Positions 7,238 to 14,387 of a DNA stretch of 18,398 nucleotides are shown piece by piece. Within the stretch, counting starts at the first letter, position 1; each line of letters starts with the position of its first letter. A program made the translations under genes and the position numbers. This DNA comes from an uncultured Clostridia bacterium (GTDB taxonomy: Bacteria; Bacillota; Clostridia; Christensenellales; QALW01): the NCBI GenBank assembly GCA_934434555.1, contig CAKRZX010000031.1:1-18398 (forward strand), given 5' to 3'. The notes beneath the pieces are model-generated. The model worked only from the letters and a program-made list of their open reading frames with translations. It searched no databases and was not told where the DNA came from.

Positions 7238-7266
7238 ATTATATAATATAAAATTGAAAATGGCAA
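7238..7266 (-). promoter_or_regulatory. galE promoter
   Basis: On the minus strand, TTGCCA (7261-7266), exactly 17 bp and TATAAT (7238-7243). It lies back to back with the regulator's promoter, whose -35 begins at 7279. Confidence 0.75.
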
Positions 7267-7278
7267 TTAAAATTTATC

Positions 7279-7307
7279 TTGAAAAGGTTAAAGAAATATG
7301 GTACAAT
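7279..7307 (+). promoter_or_regulatory. Promoter of the AraC-family regulator
   Basis: TTGAAA (7279-7284), exactly 17 bp and TACAAT (7302-7307). Predicted transcription starts near 7314, leaving a short leader with GGAAGGTGA before the ATG at 7329. Confidence 0.7.
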
Positions 7308-7328
7308 AAAAAAACGGAAGGTGAAGTT

Positions 7329-8114
7329 ATGGCAAAGATTTTTTATGAAAAATGGAGTACTCCCGTACACGCGGCAAGACGCAAAGGCTACGGGTTTGCT
7401 TCCCATATGCACGGTGAAACGGAAATCATTTTGCTTACTTCGGGCAGGACCGAACTTGTGTGCGACGGTAAAAGGTATACGCTTTCTTGCGGTGACGCGG
7501 CGGTTGTGTTTCCCAACCATACCCACGCATACAACGATGACGGATCGTGTGACGGCTATTTTATAATCGCCAAGGCCGACTGTCTTTCGGCGTTCGGGCG
7601 GAAGTATAAAAATCTTGATCCGGAAAGCCCGGTCGTACATCTCGAAAACGGCTCTTTGAAAAAAGTAAGCGGATATTTTGATGACGCAGTGGAATATTTT
7701 AATAAAAGACCGGAATTTATAAACGAAAAATTAAATGCGCTTACCGTGCTTATTCTCTCCGAACTGCTGCCAAAAATCAGGTTCAGCGGCGAAAAAGAAG
7801 TGAATATGGACGCAGCAAGCGATGTGTTTGCCTATTGTAACCGTAATTTTGATTCGGACATCACCCTTGATTCCGTTGCGGGGGAACTGAACATAAGCAA
7901 GGACCACATAATGCGCATTTTCAGGGAGAAACTTGATACCACGTTCCGTAATTATATAACTGCAATGCGCGTTGACAAGGCAAAAAATCTCCTGCTTACA
8001 ACCGATAAATCGGTAACCGAAATATCCATTCTTTGCGGCTTTAATACCATACGCAGCTTTAACAGGGCATTCCTTGCCCGTACGGGTATGTCGCCGTCCG
8101 ATTTCAGGAAATAA
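7329..8114 (+). CDS. AraC-family transcriptional regulator with N-terminal cupin domain
   Basis: A 261-residue cytoplasmic regulator. The N-terminal sensor is cupin-like: 'FASHMHGETEIILLTSG', 'YTLSCGDAAVVFPNHTHAY' (about 25-70). The C-terminal about 100 residues hold the two helix-turn-helix motifs of the AraC/XylS family: 'ITLDSVAGELNISKDHIMRIFRE', and later 'SVTEISILCGFNTIRSFNRAF' followed by the family signature 'TGMSPSDFRK'. The start ATG is chosen for the GGAAGGTGA just upstream; an in-frame ATG at 7254 lies upstream of the promoter. The gene is divergent from galE and 112 nt upstream of the secreted GH3 enzyme, which has its own promoter. It most likely senses a sugar and controls one or both neighbours (inference). 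Confidence 0.9.
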   Translation: MAKIFYEKWSTPVHAARRKGYGFASHMHGETEIILLTSGRTELVCDGKRYTLSCGDAAVVFPNHTHAYNDDGSCDGYFIIAKADCLSAFGRKYKNLDPESPVVHLENGSLKKVSGYFDDAVEYFNKRPEFINEKLNALTVLILSELLPKIRFSGEKEVNMDAASDVFAYCNRNFDSDITLDSVAGELNISKDHIMRIFREKLDTTFRNYITAMRVDKAKNLLLTTDKSVTEISILCGFNTIRSFNRAFLARTGMSPSDFRK

Positions 8115-8115
8115 T

Positions 8116-8131
8116 AAAAGTTGCAACTTTT
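8116..8131. repeat. Perfect 16-bp palindrome AAAAGTTGCAACTTTT
   Basis: It lies 1 nt after the stop of the AraC-family regulator and about 27 bp upstream of the -35 of the GH3 gene. It could be an operator for the regulator or a weak terminator; the 4-nt loop and A/T-rich stem argue against strong termination. Confidence 0.5.
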
Positions 8132-8157
8132 TGTCCAAACCTGAACAATAATTTGTC

Positions 8158-8186
8158 TTGAATATTGAAACAAAATCTTCTATTAT
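8158..8186 (+). promoter_or_regulatory. Promoter of the GH3 glycosidase gene
   Basis: TTGAAT (8158-8163), exactly 17 bp and TATTAT (8181-8186). The leader then carries a strong GTAGGAGG ribosome binding site before the ATG at 8227. This start of transcription excludes the TTG at 8158 as a start codon. Confidence 0.65.
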
Positions 8187-8226
8187 AAATGTACCGGAAA
8201 GTATATTTATCGTAGGAGGTTTTTTT

Positions 8227-11200
8227 ATGAAGAAAAAAATTGCGGCGGCGGTTCTTGCTGTTGCGGTAACAGCCACTTCACTGACGTTTGCGGGCGTAAA
8301 CGCAACACCCGAAATAAGCAGCGTTGACGCAGCGCGTGCCATAACAAGCGAAGGTATTGTACTGTTGAAGAACGAGAACAACGCACTGCCGCTGAAAAAC
8401 GGCGCAAAAATAGCGCTTTTCGGCGAAGGTCAGGCTGACAGATATCAGCAGGGGTCGGGCATTGATACCCTTACTTATCAGGCGGGATTTGTTGCGTTCG
8501 GCGCGGGCTCGTCGAAGGCAATGGGCAAAAACGGCACCGTTGCACCCCTTGATGCGTTCCGTCAGGCGCAGAGCGCAGGCGAGGTTTCAATTTACGAGCC
8601 GTTAAGCCAAAAGTACGAAACGGAAGAACTTACGGTAACAAAGGAGAGTTCGGGTCGAATTGCACGTTTTGACTTAGAATACACTCCCGACGAGGCGATG
8701 ATTGATTCCGCCGCAGGATTTGCAGACACGGCGATAGTGTTCATATCCCGTTGGGGCGGCGAGTGCAGAGATTTTTCAAAAGCGCAGTGGTATCTGACCG
8801 ATAATGAAAAGGCGCTGCTTAAATCGGCATCGGCAAAATTTGATAAAGTCATTGTCGTACTCAATACGTCCAACGCAATCGACACTTCATGGGCGTTTGA
8901 AAACAGCGACGGCATAGACGTTGACGCGGTTCTGTTCGCGGGATATCCGGGCGTACAGGGCGGCCTTGCCATAGCGGATATTATTTTGGGCAAAACAAAT
9001 CCCTCGGGCAAACTGACGTTCACGTTTGCAAAGGATATTAACGATTATCCCACAACGGAAAGTTTCTTAAAACAGCCCCAGCAGGAATACACGGAAGACA
9101 TTTTCCTCGGGTACAGATATTTTGAAACTTTCAATAAAGAAGTGAATTTCCCGTTCGGATTCGGGCTTTCCTATACTCAGTTCAAAATGGAAAAGGAAAG
9201 TTTCTCCGTTGAGGGCGACACGGTAACGGTAAAAGTAAAGGTAACGAACATCGGCAGCGTAACGGGCAAGGAAGTTGTACAGGTGTATTTCTCAGCGTCT
9301 CAGGGCGTTTTGGGCAAGGCGGCAAAAGAACTTTGCGCGTTTAAGAAAACCCGCGCTCTTGCGCCCGGCGGAAGTGAGGTGCTGACCCTTACTTTCAACA
9401 AAAACGATATGGCAGCGTTTGACGATTTGGGCAAAACGGGCAACAAATCGGCATATGTGCTTGAAGCGGGCGATTATAAAGTCTTTGCGGGCAACTCGGT
9501 TAAAAACGTAAGCGAAGCGGGAGTTGTTACCGTTAACGAACTTACGGTTGTTGAACAACTGTCCTCACAGTGCCCCTCAAATCTTACAAAACGTCTGCTT
9601 GCAAACGGAAGTTTTGAAGATCCCCACACCGAAAAAGAGCCCGAAAAACAGGAATATATTCTCCCCGCAAAGGGAAGTGTGCGGGTAGAGGCAGAGGACG
9701 CGGTTGAAATAGGCAGTACCGACAGCCGCGGTAAACCCGGCACGGAACCTATAAAGAACGGATATCTCTATAACCCTGCAACGGGCGAATATGAATCGGG
9801 ATATTCCGGCAGCGCTCTTGCAAGCACCTGGTACGGCGGCTCGTATGCAATTTACAAAGTCAACGTTGAAGAGGCGGGCGAGTACTTTATTTCGGTTCGC
9901 CTTGCAACGGATAAAAGCAGTACAATAGGCATTTATACATCAACCGATAAAACAAGCTGGTCTGCAAAAACCGTACTTCAACTTGTTGATACAAAAACCG
10001 AAAGCGGCGGAAAGAGTACATACTATAACCTTAAAGACTTATACGCAAACAACAAAATTACTCTTAATGCAGGAACAAACTACATTAAATTAGGCGATAT
10101 GGATTCGGCGGCAAACCCGAATATTGACAGTTTTCTGCTTGAATACGCGCACGTCAGCCAGACAATAAACGGAACTATTACCGTTGATGCTGCGGACTAT
10201 TATGATATTTCAGATGAAAACGGACATACGAAGATAGCCAAATTGTCAGGTGCAACATTGTACAACAGTGAAACAGGGGTGTATAAGGCGTTTTCGGGAA
10301 ACACTCTTGAATCGCTTTGGCCAGCCGGCAGTTTCGGTATATATATGGTAAACGCTGATGAAGCCGGCGAGTATTCATTGCAAATGCGCATAGGCGGTGC
10401 AATTTCGAATTCTTCATTGGATGTGTTTACATCTGTTGACGGTGTAACCTTTACAAAAGCAAATGTTTCGTTCTCGGTTTCAACCGGTTCGTGGACTAAG
10501 TATATGGACGTTGATGCAACCGGTACGGTTTACTTAACCGCGGGCATAAACTACATTAAGGTTGCAAAAGGTTCTGCCAATGCGCCCAATATGGCACGGT
10601 TCGTACTCACGCTGCAACAGGAAACTGAAAAGGTTAAGCTTGACGACTGCCGGATAAAGGTTGATATCGGTGATTATTTTGAAATAGGCGATAACGACCC
10701 CACATATAATGTGAACATAGAGGCAAATAAAGAAGGTTATATCTATAATGCAGATACAGGCAAGTGGGATTCGCTGAAAGTAAACAATCTTGCAAATATG
10801 TGGTGTACTGACGCATATGCCATCTACAAAGTAGATGTTGACAAAGCCGGCACATACAGGATGATTCTCCGCGTTGCAAGGAACCGCGAAGATAATGAGG
10901 TTTTTCCTTACGAGATAAACGTTTCACAGGATAACAGCACGTATACGCAGGCGTTCACAATAGCAAAACCGCCAAAAACCTATCTTGGCGATGTTTATTC
11001 GGGACCCAGCTTAAATTACAGTTACATTGACGTAACGGGCGACACCTACCTTGTATCCCTTAAAAAGGGCACGAACTATATCAAGTTTACAAAGGGCGGA
11101 AGCATAAACCTTTGCGCGTTCGGGCTTAACTTGGTAAGCGAGAACAATGATCCCGAATTCAGCGGATATAAACTTATCGACGTAATCAACGGCACCGTTT

Positions 11201-12984
11201 CAATGGACGATTTCGTTAACCAGATGACCAACGGCGAACTTGCCACGTTCTTTGTCTCCTATTCGGGCAAAGGCGCAGGTGCGGCGGGCGCATCCGATGC
11301 GGTTTGCCAAAAGTACGGTTTTGCAAGATTTAATATGTCCGACGGTCCTGCCGGACTTTCAGGCGGAGAAACCGCGTTCCCCTCGGAAACGATTCTTGCC
11401 TGCACGTGGAACGTTGATATGATTGAGGCATATGCATCGATAATCGGCGCAGAGGCACAGGCAATGGGCGTTGATATGTGGCTTGCTCCCGGAATGAATC
11501 TTCACCGCAATCCTCTCGGCGGACGCGATAACGAGTATTTCTCAGAAGACCCCTATATTTCAGGCGTAATGGGTGCAAAAATCGTTGAAACCGTTCAGAG
11601 TTACGGCGTGGGCGTGTGCGTTAAGCACTTTATCTGCAACGAAAAGGAATCGCCCAAACTTAACAGCGACTCCCGTGTTTCCGAGCGCGCTTTAAGGGAA
11701 CTTTATCTTGAACCGTTCAGAATGACCGTAACGTCGGCACAGCCGTGGGGCGTAATGAGCTCATATAACCTGATAAACGGCACTGCTGCGTCGGAAAACT
11801 ATGACCTGTTGAACAATATTCTCCGCGGAGAATGGGGATATGAGGGCTATGTTTGCGGCGACTGGAATAATGATAAGGATATCGTTAAAGAAATCAATGG
11901 CGGTCTTACCGTTCGCGACCCTTACGGCAGTTGCGATTTAAGTGTTATTCTTACTGCGGTAAGCGCGGGAAGAATCAGCCGCAGCACATTGCTTAAAGGC
12001 GCGAAGGCAATGCTTAACACGATTATCCATATGCAGAGTTACGCCAAAACAATAGCGTGCGACAGCCATAATTTCGTTGGCGGTGTTTGCTCCGTTTGCC
12101 ACCTTGCCGACAGCAGCAAGGTTACCTCGCTTAAAAAAGACGTGGGAAAACTGCTTGTGGGCAGTGTTACGGTACAGCAAAATCTTGACATTGCGTCAAC
12201 CCTTGATATGAACTACTATGCAGTGTTAGGCTATACCCCCGAAAATCCGCCCGTGATGAACATCATCAGGGGCGGGAAAAACGCGGCGAAACTTGAAGGC
12301 GAAAAACAGAATGACGGTACGTACAAGTTCACATATGCCGACATCGCACCGCAAAGTATGGCGGATGAAATCACCGCACAACTTACCCTTGACGGCGAAA
12401 TTCTTGCCGAAAACACGGAAAGCATAAAGTCTTACTGCAAAAAGGTGTATGATTCAACCGACAATGCAAAAATCAAAACTTTCATGGCAGATATGCTTGC
12501 TTACGGTCAGGCTTTAAGCGATTACAAGAATTTAGGTAAAACAATAGTGGAATCTTCCGACATTTGGATTACAGATAACAAAACCGATTTTAACACCGTA
12601 AAGGCCGCGCTTGTAAGTAAAAAGAATTCAGGCACACACTCTTCCGACGGATATATTTCCTCTGCGGGACTGTATTTCTTTGACACGAACAAGATATACT
12701 TCCGCACGGTAAATAACGGCGGGTTCACGGTTAAAATGACACGTAACGGCGAAGATGTTGTTCCCGAGGTATCGGGCGCAAAGTATTACACAAACGGGAT
12801 TTCAGCCACGGGCTTTGACGATTTGTTTATTTTAACCGTTTCCGACGGCGAAAACGAACTGCACAGGGTTGAATACAGCGTAAACAGTTATGTGCTTTCA
12901 AAGTGCGAGGGAGAAAAAACCATAAATGCCCTTGCCCGCGCGCTCGGCTGCTACGGTTATTCGGCAAAAGAACTTAAAAAGTGA
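8227..12984 (+). CDS. Secreted multidomain glycoside hydrolase family 3 enzyme with permuted domain order
   Basis: A 1585-residue exported exo-glycosidase, most likely a beta-glucosidase or beta-xylosidase type. Residues 1-26 are a classic signal peptide (KKK, hydrophobic core, 'GVNA' cleavage). Then come the GH3 C-terminal domain (about 30-320; likely acid/base Glu179 in 'SRWGGECRD'; 'FPFGFGLSYT') and a fibronectin-III-like domain (about 325-430). Three related beta-sandwich, CBM6/35-like repeats follow (about 480-642, 647-798, 807-970), each with 'Y...Y.V....AG.Y' and 'L..G.NYIK'. The GH3 catalytic barrel is about 979-1250: 'SDGPAG' 1038-1043, Lys1133-His1134, nucleophile Asp1212 in 'VCGDWN'. 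Next is a 'HNFVGGVCSVCHLAD' zinc-ribbon-like motif (1281-1294) and a tail of unknown fold to 1585. The swapped C-then-N order is known from Ruminococcus and Butyrivibrio GH3 enzymes. No sortase or S-layer anchor is seen. RBS GTAGGAGG supports this ATG. Confidence 0.9.
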   Translation: MKKKIAAAVLAVAVTATSLTFAGVNATPEISSVDAARAITSEGIVLLKNENNALPLKNGAKIALFGEGQADRYQQGSGIDTLTYQAGFVAFGAGSSKAMGKNGTVAPLDAFRQAQSAGEVSIYEPLSQKYETEELTVTKESSGRIARFDLEYTPDEAMIDSAAGFADTAIVFISRWGGECRDFSKAQWYLTDNEKALLKSASAKFDKVIVVLNTSNAIDTSWAFENSDGIDVDAVLFAGYPGVQGGLAIADIILGKTNPSGKLTFTFAKDINDYPTTESFLKQPQQEYTEDIFLGYRYFETFNKEVNFPFGFGLSYTQFKMEKESFSVEGDTVTVKVKVTNIGSVTGKEVVQVYFSASQGVLGKAAKELCAFKKTRALAPGGSEVLTLTFNKNDMAAFDDLGKTGNKSAYVLEAGDYKVFAGNSVKNVSEAGVVTVNELTVVEQLSSQCPSNLTKRLLANGSFEDPHTEKEPEKQEYILPAKGSVRVEAEDAVEIGSTDSRGKPGTEPIKNGYLYNPATGEYESGYSGSALASTWYGGSYAIYKVNVEEAGEYFISVRLATDKSSTIGIYTSTDKTSWSAKTVLQLVDTKTESGGKSTYYNLKDLYANNKITLNAGTNYIKLGDMDSAANPNIDSFLLEYAHVSQTINGTITVDAADYYDISDENGHTKIAKLSGATLYNSETGVYKAFSGNTLESLWPAGSFGIYMVNADEAGEYSLQMRIGGAISNSSLDVFTSVDGVTFTKANVSFSVSTGSWTKYMDVDATGTVYLTAGINYIKVAKGSANAPNMARFVLTLQQETEKVKLDDCRIKVDIGDYFEIGDNDPTYNVNIEANKEGYIYNADTGKWDSLKVNNLANMWCTDAYAIYKVDVDKAGTYRMILRVARNREDNEVFPYEINVSQDNSTYTQAFTIAKPPKTYLGDVYSGPSLNYSYIDVTGDTYLVSLKKGTNYIKFTKGGSINLCAFGLNLVSENNDPEFSGYKLIDVINGTVSMDDFVNQMTNGELATFFVSYSGKGAGAAGASDAVCQKYGFARFNMSDGPAGLSGGETAFPSETILACTWNVDMIEAYASIIGAEAQAMGVDMWLAPGMNLHRNPLGGRDNEYFSEDPYISGVMGAKIVETVQSYGVGVCVKHFICNEKESPKLNSDSRVSERALRELYLEPFRMTVTSAQPWGVMSSYNLINGTAASENYDLLNNILRGEWGYEGYVCGDWNNDKDIVKEINGGLTVRDPYGSCDLSVILTAVSAGRISRSTLLKGAKAMLNTIIHMQSYAKTIACDSHNFVGGVCSVCHLADSSKVTSLKKDVGKLLVGSVTVQQNLDIASTLDMNYYAVLGYTPENPPVMNIIRGGKNAAKLEGEKQNDGTYKFTYADIAPQSMADEITAQLTLDGEILAENTESIKSYCKKVYDSTDNAKIKTFMADMLAYGQALSDYKNLGKTIVESSDIWITDNKTDFNTVKAALVSKKNSGTHSSDGYISSAGLYFFDTNKIYFRTVNNGGFTVKMTRNGEDVVPEVSGAKYYTNGISATGFDDLFILTVSDGENELHRVEYSVNSYVLSKCEGEKTINALARALGCYGYSAKELKK

Positions 12985-12995
12985 GGCAAAATGAA

Positions 12996-13109
12996 ATGAA
13001 GAAAGAATATACGGCACCCGAAGTTGATATTATACTCCTTTATACCGACCAGCTGCTCAGAACTTCCGGTCAGGAAACAGATACGGGTGACGAAGACCCG
13101 CTTGGATAA
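12996..13109 (+). CDS. 37-residue peptide of the 'Y-x-x-PE ... TSG' kind, coupled to the GH3 gene
   Basis: A short frame starts with ATG 12996. A GAGG ribosome binding site (12983-12986) overlaps the TGA stop of the GH3 gene, with 9-nt spacing, so the two are in one transcript and probably coupled. The product begins 'MKKEYTAPEVDIILL', continues with 'LLRTSGQE' and ends in an acidic tail, 'DTGDEDPLG'. Short proteins of the pattern MKKxYxxPE-(hydrophobic)-xxSG are common and uncharacterised in gut Clostridia (from memory). No signal peptide or membrane helix. It is followed by a good terminator, which supports a real gene. The function is unknown; a RiPP-like precursor or small regulatory protein are guesses. 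Confidence 0.7.
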   Translation: MKKEYTAPEVDIILLYTDQLLRTSGQETDTGDEDPLG

Positions 13110-13114
13110 AAAGT

Positions 13115-13147
13115 TACAGCCGTGCTCAGTGCGGCTGTATTTTTTTA
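13115..13147 (+). terminator. Rho-independent terminator after the GH3 and small-peptide genes
   Basis: The 8-bp stem TACAGCCG (13115-13122) with CGGCTGTA (13132-13139) has a 9-nt loop and is followed by a run of T (13140-13146). It starts 5 nt after the small gene's stop and overlaps the 3' end of the broken regulator gene on the other strand. Confidence 0.88.
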
Positions 13148-13655
13148 TACTCTTTCGGTGAAAGCCCCATTCTTAAATTAAAGACCTTTGAAAAATAAAG
13201 GGGGTCGGAATACCCGCACTGACAGGCAATGTCCTTTATTGAGGTGAAGCCCTGTTCCATAAGAGTGCACGCTTTCTGCACGCGCAAAGCGGTTATGTAA
13301 TTTGTAAAAGGCACCCGCATCTTCTTTTTGAACGCGGAGGATATGTATTTAGGGCTGTAAGAAAAAACTCTGCTTATTTTTTCAATGCTTATATCTTCAT
13401 CGGCAAAGTTATCGTCAACATACTTTTTATGCGCATAATTACGTCGGGTTGAGCGGATTCCGCCTTTAATTCCCGCTCGCCTATAAGCGAAAACGTGTAG
13501 AGAAGCAAGCCCTCACAGCGCAGACTCAAAACGGATTTTTCATCTGAAATTGACGTTTTCCATATTGTATCAAGTCTGCCGATATCGGTGAAAATGAAGT
13601 TTTTCCGCGTAATATTCAGTTTGTCGGCAAGTTCCGCGGCGCGGTCCGTGCCGGT
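13126..13655 (-). pseudogene. Broken AraC-family regulator (5'-truncated and frameshifted)
   Basis: The minus strand encodes the C-terminal AraC/XylS DNA-binding region: 'YVDDNFADEDISIEKISRVF', 'SPKYISSAFKKKM', 'TSIKDIACQCGYSDPLYFSKVF' and 'MGLSPKEYKK'. The helix-turn-helix part (about 13126-13430) is in one frame. The upstream sensor part (about 13430-13655, 'LADKLNITRKNF', 'LLLYTFSLIGERELKAE') is in another. Adding one base to the A5 run (T5 on the plus strand, 13424-13428) restores 'VIMRIKKYVDDNF', so a single-base deletion separates them. The sensor part also lacks its first half and has no start codon: it begins directly after the MgtC stop codon, in the same frame. The frameshift alone could be a sequencing error; the missing 5' part makes a true pseudogene more likely. 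Confidence 0.85.
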
Positions 13656-13658
13656 TTT

Positions 13659-14387
13659 TTATCGCATTTCTTCAATGTGATAAATATAGTCAAGGGAAGA
13701 GAGCGCCTCAATTATTTCCTTGTGGGTCTTGTACTTTTTAAGTTCCGTACTGCAAATTGTAAAGGTGACGGTATAAACGCTTAATCCGGAACCCATGTAG
13801 GCCTGGTTTGATTCGATATCGTCAATGCGAAGACCCAAACGGCGGCTGACAGTAACAAAATCCCTTAAATATTCGCTGCTTTTAAGTTCAAGATGTATCT
13901 CAAAGTGGTTTGAGCGGTTTTTAAGATACGATTCAAAGGACGGAAAACAGGCGAGAATGCAAAGCAGAAACAGGAATACTATAAGCGTCACGGTGTAAAG
14001 CCCCGCACCTATGGAAAAGCCTAAAATACTGCACGCCCAAAGCCCCGCCGAGGTGGTAAGCCCCTTTATCTGACTGCGGGAACTGAAAAGAATAGAATTT
14101 CCGCTTATGAGGGCGGTTGCAATAACCGTTGCCGCTGACAGAATGGGCAGCCGTGCACTGAAAATACTCATTAAGTAAACGTCAAGAATCATTGATACGG
14201 TTGACGCAAACGAAATAAGCACAAACGTTCTTAAACCGGCGGAATGACGCTTGCTTGAACGCTCGCACCCGATAACCGAGGCAAGCAGTACCACAAGGGC
14301 TATGCGCAAAAGCACCGAGTATGTGTTAAGCCCGCGCGACCAGTCACCCAGCGCGGCGGCTATGGGGTCATAAAAATCAAAAATCAT
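13659..14387 (-). CDS. MgtC/SapB-family membrane protein
   Basis: A 242-residue protein with several hydrophobic helices in its first about 150 residues and a soluble C-terminal ACT-like domain (about 160-242, ending 'LSSLDYIYHIEEM'). The signature 'LLRIALVVLLASVIGCER....HSAGLRTFVLI' near residues 27-60 matches MgtC/SapB proteins (RxxAGLRTH-type), whose usual His after 'LRT' is Phe here. Known members affect magnesium stress, virulence and membrane ATP synthase; the role in commensal Clostridia is unclear. The ATG overlaps the antiporter stop by 4 nt (ATGA), with GGAGG inside the antiporter gene, so they are translationally coupled. The 3' side adjoins the broken regulator. Family sure; exact role unknown. 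Confidence 0.87.
   Translation of the reverse strand: MIFDFYDPIAAALGDWSRGLNTYSVLLRIALVVLLASVIGCERSSKRHSAGLRTFVLISFASTVSMILDVYLMSIFSARLPILSAATVIATALISGNSILFSSRSQIKGLTTSAGLWACSILGFSIGAGLYTVTLIVFLFLLCILACFPSFESYLKNRSNHFEIHLELKSSEYLRDFVTVSRRLGLRIDDIESNQAYMGSGLSVYTVTFTICSTELKKYKTHKEIIEALSSLDYIYHIEEMR

Noticed and set aside
8158..8226. Upstream TTG start for the GH3 enzyme
   Set aside because: It falls in the predicted -35 element and would bury the signal peptide; ATG 8227 has a strong ribosome binding site.
7731..8381. A 216-residue minus-strand open frame across the AraC-type regulator and GH3 start
   Set aside because: It is antisense to two well-supported genes, crosses their promoter region, and resembles no protein family.
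12991..12999. Two-codon frame (ATG AAA TGA) before the small peptide
   Set aside because: The downstream ATG at 12996 has a better context and a 37-residue frame ended by a terminator; the mini-frame has no evident role.
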